The notes under the pieces were generated by a model that was not told the DNA's origin, did no database searches, and worked only from the letters and a program-made list of their open reading frames with translations. Positions 57,168 to 64,000 of a stretch of 64,000 nt of DNA are shown in pieces. This DNA comes from Aplectana chamaeleonis (lineage: Eukaryota; Nematoda; Chromadorea; Rhabditida; Cosmocercidae): NCBI GenBank assembly GCA_029168955.1, contig JAPDOI010000896.1, positions 186,001-250,000 on the forward strand, given 5' to 3'. How positions within the stretch are numbered: position 1 is the first letter of the stretch; each line of letters starts with the position of its first letter. The position numbers and the translations under genes are program-made.

Positions 57168-57169
57168 AC

Positions 57170-57700
57170 ATGACAGATTATCGGTGTTCACGAGAATTCC
57201 AATGGAACATGTTATTAATGGCCACTGGCCATTAGTTTCCACCAATAGATTGATTTCCTTCAAGTGTCATCACTATTAGACACTAAGAACAAAATTTCTG
57301 CCGCTGCTAGATGCCATGAAAAACAGCAGCTGATGCAGTCATAAACAAGGCTTATGTGAGCGACACGAAGCTTGATTTTAAAAGTCTTGAAGCTACATCT
57401 GCATTGAATTCCTCTAACCAGAAGTGTTTGCTTGATCTACCACCATAGCAAAGGAAGGTAAATTTCCTGTGCGTCTACTCAGCCGTCTTCCTATCATGAT
57501 GTACGCATCGGGGAGGTAGGCTGCATCAATGACGCAGTAGGAAAGGTTGGATCGCACGGAGAGGAAGCTTTTTAAGCATTCGTTTTTTTAGCATTAAGCA
57601 GCTTTTTAAGCATTAAGCACTTGTCTGTTTCTGGTCACGATTATGTCATAACGAAGATGTTTTCAAGGAGTTCGACTCTACACATCTAAGCTTTAAAGGA
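57170..57700. other. Gene-free stretch before the reverse-transcriptase remnant
   Basis: AGCTTTTTAAGCATT(C/A)(A)GCA is repeated at 57,570-57,620. Otherwise nothing recognised. Confidence 0.4.
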
Positions 57701-58066
57701 GGGAGGTGCCAGAATATCCCCACACCTCGGTTAGCAATGTTACGTCGACTTCGGCTGTTTGGGCATATTTTTAAAAGACCGCCAGATCTTCAACAAGCTC
57801 CTTCAACGAGCTCTGAGGATGCTTCCCTGTTCTGTGTAGAAACGGCCACTGGACGTGGACGAAAGTTCTAGACGGATGTGATAAAAGAGGATTTGAATTC
57901 ACTCGGCATCAAAAGACTCTCCAGGCGCGATGTTTCATTTGGTAGGGAATGGGATTGCGATAAATGGATTGATTGTGTTCAAATTGTGGTTGAGGACCGT
58001 GTGGGCAATGATGAGCAGGGCCTGACCTCTAGGACTGCAGACCTCGGTGAATATCTCGGACAGTCG
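57700..58066 (+). pseudogene. Non-LTR retrotransposon reverse-transcriptase C-terminal remnant
   Basis: The plus-strand frame from 57,734 reads MLRRLRLFGHIFKRPPDLQQ, a short spacer, TGRGRKF, an in-frame TAG, then TDVIKEDLNSLGIKRLSRRD and SFGREWDCDKWIDCVQ, ending TADLGEYLG. The order RLRLFGH, then GR.RKFW, then (I/V)KEDL..LG..R..RRD, then WIDCVQ is the familiar tail of worm endonuclease/reverse-transcriptase ORFs. The TAG stands where Trp is expected in KFW. No RT core is present upstream, so this is a truncated, dead copy. Confidence 0.75.
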
Positions 58067-58069
58067 GGG

Positions 58070-61000
58070 TTTAGTACGTCGCGCACAATACCGTTAGTAC
58101 GTGCCGGCATTGAGAAGGGATCGGCAACGCACCTGGGCTGTCAGTTGCTGGTGCGAACAGCAGGATGATGCTGGCAACGACCAGGAGCTCCTGCTGCTTC
58201 GCCTTTGCTACCTCAGCGTACTTACTTAACGCTTTGTTTATCGTGGCACGCGTGCTATTGCCAGTCCCTCTCTCCCGTAGTGTCTGCTTGGTACTCTCCT
58301 CCACTGGTTGTCTGATACGAATGAAGACATTTGCAGCATCCTCTTGTACGACGGCGACGAGGTATATAAGGCGGCTCAAGTCTCGCTGAGGGGGGAATCG
58401 GCTGTTTGAGGCCAGTCCGAGAGAGGTGACTTTGTCTGACTTTGCGGACTTTAATTTCGAACGCTGAGGGGATCATCTCCACGACCCATCGCGAGGGGAA
58501 CTGCCTCCTCGTTGGTGGACCGTGGCGAAGATGATGCCCTTGTTGCGGACCGCGGCGAGGATGGCCTCCTTGCTACTGGCCTTGATAAGAATTATACCCA
58601 ACACCGGTAAGGAGGGTGGCAGTCTAAATTCTGTCAAAAATGAGCATTAGTACGACATCACACGTTGGCAGGATACGCTGCCGCAACCAGCAGCTCCTGC
58701 ACACAACGAGCGTTAGTACGCCAGGTTTGCTCTGCCGAATACTGGTACGCCGAATTACTAAGCCCCGACTTTCTGTGATATGTGGAATGATCATGTGTCA
58801 TGCATGATGTGCCAGCTGGAAGCATGGTCAAGTAGGTCAAGTCAAAGAGGGACCAGATCATACCTGCCTGGTCAGCTCAATTCCATGTTGTAGTAGCCAC
58901 ACCCTTATAACGGAAAAGCTGCTCTCGCCAAGAATTTGTCCAAATCACGCCTCTGGGGAATCTAAGAAAATCGCCAAAAATTTGAGAAAATCACGCTTCT
59001 GAAGGGGAGTCTGATTGTTAGAATATGGCTTGACTGCACACTCCGTGTAGTACCCTTGATTCTGTACACTGCACATGAGACGCATTTACCTTGTCTTACA
59101 CTAGTTCTTACAGTCATTGCAGAAGAATGTCACCTGTATTTCATTCCCCTGAACTGGACTGTGCTCAAGCATATCAACATTTAGTGCAAAGAATCTCATG
59201 GCCGGAACTTATAAGTTTATGCGTGGGACTTTCTTTCATCTAGTTTATGATGTCTGCTGGTCTGGGGAAAGGTGCCTGGAATGACTGCGCAGATTCACGA
59301 GATTGACTCATCTATCATGTAAACCACACTCCCACACGGCCATCCTCATGGAGGTGACATTTGCGCAAAATCAAAGTCAGGAAACTTTGAAAACGTTTTG
59401 TAGAAATATTTCCAGCCACACTACACGGTATTCAGTGCAGGCATTGCTCCACATCCGACTACATACAGCACTGTGGCGGGAGATGACTCATGGCTTAGCC
59501 AAGCAAGCACTTCGCTTTTTACGCAGAAAGCCGAAAATCCCCATGGATCAACTCAAAGAAAGAGCCATATCCGTATGATGCTTAGAATTATAGTAGAAAG
59601 TCGTCGCTGAACGATGGATATTCAGTTTGAGTAAAAAATATTCCATCATGTTTTTGAATGAATCGTCAAAACTGCAAGATGGCGGTGGAGCCAAGCCCGT
59701 GATGGGCCTTGTCTTTCTGCAAATGCAGTGGGATGTTTTTATGAGGCGATCCTGGCGATTGCTATATTCCTTTCGCTATAAATGTTTGCCTGAAATGGTT
59801 TTCCTTTAATTTCAGGCATCACATAATCTGTCGGAAACCTGTTCCAAACCGGATCATAAAAATCGCATAGCAAGAAACATGCAACAACTCTGTGAGAGAA
59901 GATTGCTGGCTAGGTTATGATAAGTTACAAACCAGTCTCAAGAAAGTATCATAAAGTTCAATTTCTATGGACTTCACATTCGGGCATGGGTGAAAGTGTG
60001 TGCAATAAAACAAGTTCTTTTTTTTGTCAATGTGAGGTTTTTCTCTGCAATGAAGCGATGCAAAGTGTGCCATGGTCAGGGTAATAAATATGTCAATCTT
60101 AAGTGCCTGCGAGTAGTAGTGTACTATCTACATGGAACGAGTCCTTCAATAAACAGTCACATCCATAATCCGCCCCTAGTTTGAGTTTGATGAAAGGTTA
60201 TTCCAAAGTGGAACATTTTCTGCAAAGAGGTCGAGAACTCATTTGTGCAGAGAACAGCATTTGCAGAAAAAACGAGCGCCTTACGCACTCCAATTTGGCT
60301 TCTCTCCAGCGCAATAACAGTATGCAGTCGTCTGCGTTTTTCTATCTGTTCCTCCATCCATCCTTATTCATTGATGGTTTTGTCCACTGTTCCCGTAGGG
60401 GTTTTTCCCCACGTCTGTGCAGATACAAGGCAAAATTAGCCATACTGATTTCTCTGTAAAGGCAGATGTAGAGTTCGCGCAATAATTTAGGTCTAATGAA
60501 TGGACAGGAGTTGCGCACGGTAGATCACCCCGCGCTAAACGGTGAAACCCCATTTCCTCCAGTAAGGCAGCCAACCCCGCACGACCAGCCGCCTTGTTCA
60601 TGCGTCAGCCTAAATCGAAAACGGAAACCATATGTCATATATAGCATTTGGAGAGCACAGTTCACACTTTCTGTGTGCATCTACTCCGGAAAGCTGACTT
60701 TTCAAACGTGAGTACAATCACTTTTCCACTAGTGGGCAAATGGAAGACTTGAACGCACCACAGGGTCAGGCGGACCGTTGTTCCGAACCCCGACGAAGTT
60801 AGCTCCTGCCCCCTTGTGACCCAAGTTTTTGACAAAAAAATTCTAACAGTTTTTACGCCCAATTCTCCTACGGGTGATTTTTTCCGACAATTTTGGGGCT
60901 AGAATTTTCTAGAGAAGATTTTTGTGTATCTTTCGCTTTACTTTCTCCCCACTGTTTTGATGACCAATACCCTCCTTGCTTTGCTAACCAGCCTTGAGAG

Positions 61001-63340
61001 TGGTTTCCATTTTTGTCCCAAAATTTCTCTGACGCCCTCTCCAAATTTTTTTCAAAAAATTTTACGTCCTCTCCTTGTTACTGTTCTTCTACGAGACAGC
61101 TGTTTTGCCACGTCCGAGCTGTTGAGCTGTCGATCCTGACTCAAATCTAGCTGACTCCTCTTTTCAGGTGACTTCTTTTGATAAAAGGAATAATCATGAT
61201 GTGGAGAAAATATAGTCTGTTGAGCCTGAATTGCAGGCAGTGCAGTCTGTCAACAGTCTCTTTAGTTGGCTCCGCTAGAACAGTAGTGCACATCCGCGAC
61301 GTCGTTCTCGGCAGCCTCCTGGGTGTGAGGCGTGGGTGGCTGAGTGACGGCATTGACGATTAATCAGGATTGCTTTATGGCGGCCACCGGGTGCGGCACC
61401 CAGGTCTGTTGTCGAGAACGTCGGGTTTGTAAGTTACTGCATGGAACATAAGCCAATTAGAGGACTATTATGGACCGTGTTTTGTGCGGATCTCAAGATA
61501 AACAGAGTATGTACATGCATGTGGAGAGTGCCGACTCGAATGACCACCACCAACTGCCGACCGAACGCTTTCTGACCTGACGACCAGCTATATGATAAAA
61601 GGCAAGGTCTCCTGGCAGCCAGTGTAATTTCTTACCTTCGTTATCCGACTAACGGTTCACTTACTGTTTTGATTAATCGTTCTGCCCAGCCGGGCACTTT
61701 GTTTCATATTTGATGTATTACATAAAAGCTAATGTTGTTTTGGGAAAAATGAACCCAACTTAGACTTATTTTAATCATAACATAGGTTTGATTGACTCTC
61801 ACCTTTCAGCACTATAGCATTTACTTACCAGTTACTTTCGCTTCTCATTTGGCCTGAGGGCTACCTGCAGGTGGGAACTGGATGAGGGGTTTCTACTTCG
61901 CTTTACTCTGGGGCTGACTCCATCAACGAAATTTGGGGCACTACACCCCGAGTTTAATTAACTCCACTCCATACCCAAAAATAAACCTCGCTAAATGTAT
62001 GTAATGGATATTCACATATACTTTCAAAAATTAGGGTTTATTTTTTGATGAATCGCAAAAATTTACCCAGGTGAGTTATCTATACCCTAAATTGAACATG
62101 GTTTTATTTGTTGATGAATCCGGCCCCTGGCTTCAAAACCAACAATTCTTGAAACGCGGAAAAATTCACCTGGTGTAGACTCATTTATCAGGACAGGAAT
62201 TAAGCCGGAAAAATAAAGAGTGGGTTCATCGATGCGTTCAAAAAAACAGTGTTACTCCTGATTCTTCCTAAAGACATGAAATCTAGTAATATAAAGGTAC
62301 CCCTGCTAGGTATAACTGATTGCTATGTTCGTAGTTCCTGTCTGGTGGCGCGTGTATATAGTTGTGATGTCTGGCTAATAATGTGGGTATGTAATATGTC
62401 ATTAATGTCCAGCAATGTCTAGTCGGGTTTGTTGACAGCTGTGATAGGTGATCGTTCCACTGTTTCCGTTCGCTGCAATTCGCCACCACTTCCAACCCAA
62501 CTCGAATTGAGAACCAGTCCATTAACTATCGCATTTGTCATTGATTTATCACTGTTGATATAAATCAATGGAGGTTCAGCAATGCGACAAATTCCTTGGC
62601 AATAGCTTAGCAGAAGCAGAGAAAATAAGCAGAAGAACTGAACAAATGGAAGCGAGTAGAGGGACCTCTGATGTTTATTAATGAGAGAAATATATGAAAA
62701 AAGGCTTATGTCACACTAACGCCTAGTCTTCCTGTCTTCATTCTATACATTCAAGGGACCATACATAATATTCTATTGAAACCGAGCGTTGGCGAAGACA
62801 TTCCACAGCAGCAGTGACTAAGAATTGTCAATAATTATGAAAATGATAATCGTTCAATGCACCTCTCAGCTTCCACCTTTTTGATACTGAATGTACTTGA
62901 GCTCTCAGCAGATGGTGTTGAACCAGCCACAATATCAAGCAGCTTTTGGTCACGAACCTACGCTAACCTCCTAAAGGGGGCAGTGCTTGTCATTGGTCAT
63001 GATCCAGAGTTAGTTTCTATCTCTCTGTTTAAGTTTATTTACCCTGCCTTTCCTTGACAAATGTGTTTTGATCTCATCAGCAGCGCTCCAGGGGGAAGGG
63101 CGGTAGGCTATGGATTTGGAGGTGACTACATTGATGACAAATGGCAACCGATTCAACCATCATCAAGGCCACTCCAATGCTCAAGGTCGGGCACAGGAAA
63201 CTATGAATTGCAATCACCAGCGAACCCTTAGGCGTGATTCTGACACCGTCAACAAACATGAGAAATGAAAATAACATCAACGCCTAAACCGAAGAACAAT
63301 CTTTATGCAATCTTTATGCAAATCCATTTCATGTTTCTCG
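58070..63340. other. Largely unrecognised sequence
   Basis: A TATATAAGGCGGC motif at 58,361 and repeated CGTTAGTACG words (58,089, 58,709) hint at a long-terminal-repeat-like or element boundary, not resolved. 60,490-60,610 is a copy of the GAATGGAC repeat. 61,912-62,135 has two GGGGC...CATCAAC end motifs. ORFs up to 102 codons lack recognisable motifs. No tRNA or exon chain found. Confidence 0.4.
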
Positions 63341-63660
63341 TCTGATCTTCTCCCATCTTTGGGCTTCCTTCAGAACTCATACACGTCTCTTGCTGGGTTT
63401 TTCACAACCAATTTGTGAGGAACTCTTTTCTCCCGTCTTCCCGAGAGCACCCTTAGCAGTTTTCATTGGTTGACTCGACGTTTTCATATTCATCATGGCC
63501 AGAGGTCACTGTCCATTATTATTGAGTCATAGGAAGGCTCTATTTCAACGAACCAGAGAAAATCTTCCGCAGGACGTAACGATCCCTCTTTTCATCTTTT
63601 CTGATGCATTTGTGCAGTCGTAGCAAACTTCATGAGCGCCCACTAACATTTTGATTTCCT
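63340..63660 (-). pseudogene. Possible degraded coding remnant, unknown family
   Basis: Minus-strand frames read GSLRPAEDFLWFVEIEP then SYDSIIMDSDLWP, then stops, then in the same frame RVLSGRREKRVPHKLVVKNP and ARDVYEF; one base missing would continue LKEAQRWEKIRRET. The composition is protein-like but is broken by at least four stops and one frameshift. No family recognised. Confidence 0.35.
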
Positions 63661-63722
63661 AACGTATATTTTGGGAGAAGCTGAAATAGGAGCCCCTTCT
63701 TCGGCGCGATCGAGTGCATCCG

Positions 63723-64000
63723 TTAAAGGCAGTGTCCACGATAAATCTCGCGCAGTGGCACACGTTTCGATGGCAGAATTACAAGCAACTCTGGCTTTGT
63801 CCAACCTGATCGATTCGCGCAGATTTCGCGATTAGCGTGCGCTTGAGGAAATCAGCAGTGCTTATGGTTCTCTTCCATGCTTTGAACACAGCAACCGTTA
63901 TTTTAGCTTTACTTCTGGACGTTTTTCTTCGCTTTTCAATCACCTTCAGTTACCTCGCGACTAAACAATCCCATTTTAAATCGAAATCGAGTGCGATATT
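63723..64000. mobile_element. TTAA family-1 element cut by the window end
   Basis: TTAAAGGCAGTGTCCACGAT starts it. The interior (TTTCGATGGCAGAATTACAA, CGCAGATTTCGCGATTAGCG) is the inverse of 13,741-14,000. The other end lies outside the window. Confidence 0.8.

Overview
The window looks like nematode nuclear DNA, probably from a strongylid (hookworm-like) worm. This is inferred from four things: short GT-AG introns, AT-rich gene-poor sequence crowded with foldback elements, a degenerate non-LTR reverse-transcriptase tail of the kind abundant in such worms, and a secreted protein whose repeated cysteine domain resembles the nematode 'abnormal cell migration protein 18-like fibronectin type I' domain. 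Nothing in it looks prokaryotic: there are no operons, rRNA genes or CRISPR arrays.

One protein-coding gene can be assembled with confidence. It lies on the minus strand from the start codon at 41,501 to the stop codon at 25,682. Twelve exons were found by splice sites, compatible phases and the recurring pattern aromatic-x-Cys ... Gly-Cys ... Gly. A signal peptide is encoded in exon 1, and a palindromic TATA box lies about 40 bp upstream of the ATG. One exon of length 3n+2 is still missing between 33,138 and 28,918.

The rest is mostly repeats. 1-1,370: a dimeric satellite followed by a cluster of TGACGTCA-type palindromes. 1,501-2,102: a foldback element. 2,283-2,930: a 42-bp minisatellite. 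3,500-14,300: TTAA-flanked miniature elements, hairpins and dispersed repeats. 15,270-17,180: a large inverted repeat with a TTAA element inserted near its hinge. 18,986-21,214: an inverted-repeat pair enclosing a broken Penelope-like (GIY-YIG) retroelement end with a possible minimal hammerhead ribozyme. 21,476-21,702: a (TA)n tract. 23,055-24,722: GC-rich inverted ends around a foldback. 25,682-41,501: the gene, whose introns carry many elements, including three TTAA elements joined end to end. 41,600-49,250: foldbacks and a 1.7-kb inverted pair. 49,262-50,312: a complete non-autonomous hAT-type element with a perfect 8-bp target duplication. 50,700-64,000: more TTAA elements, a dead reverse-transcriptase tail at 57.7 kb, and sequence without recognisable genes.

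Two TTAA families can be told apart by their ends. Family 1 begins TTAAAGGCAGTGTTCACGAT and family 2 begins TTAAAGGCACAGTCCAACC. Their TTAA targets suggest piggyBac-type mobilisation, but no transposase for them was found here.
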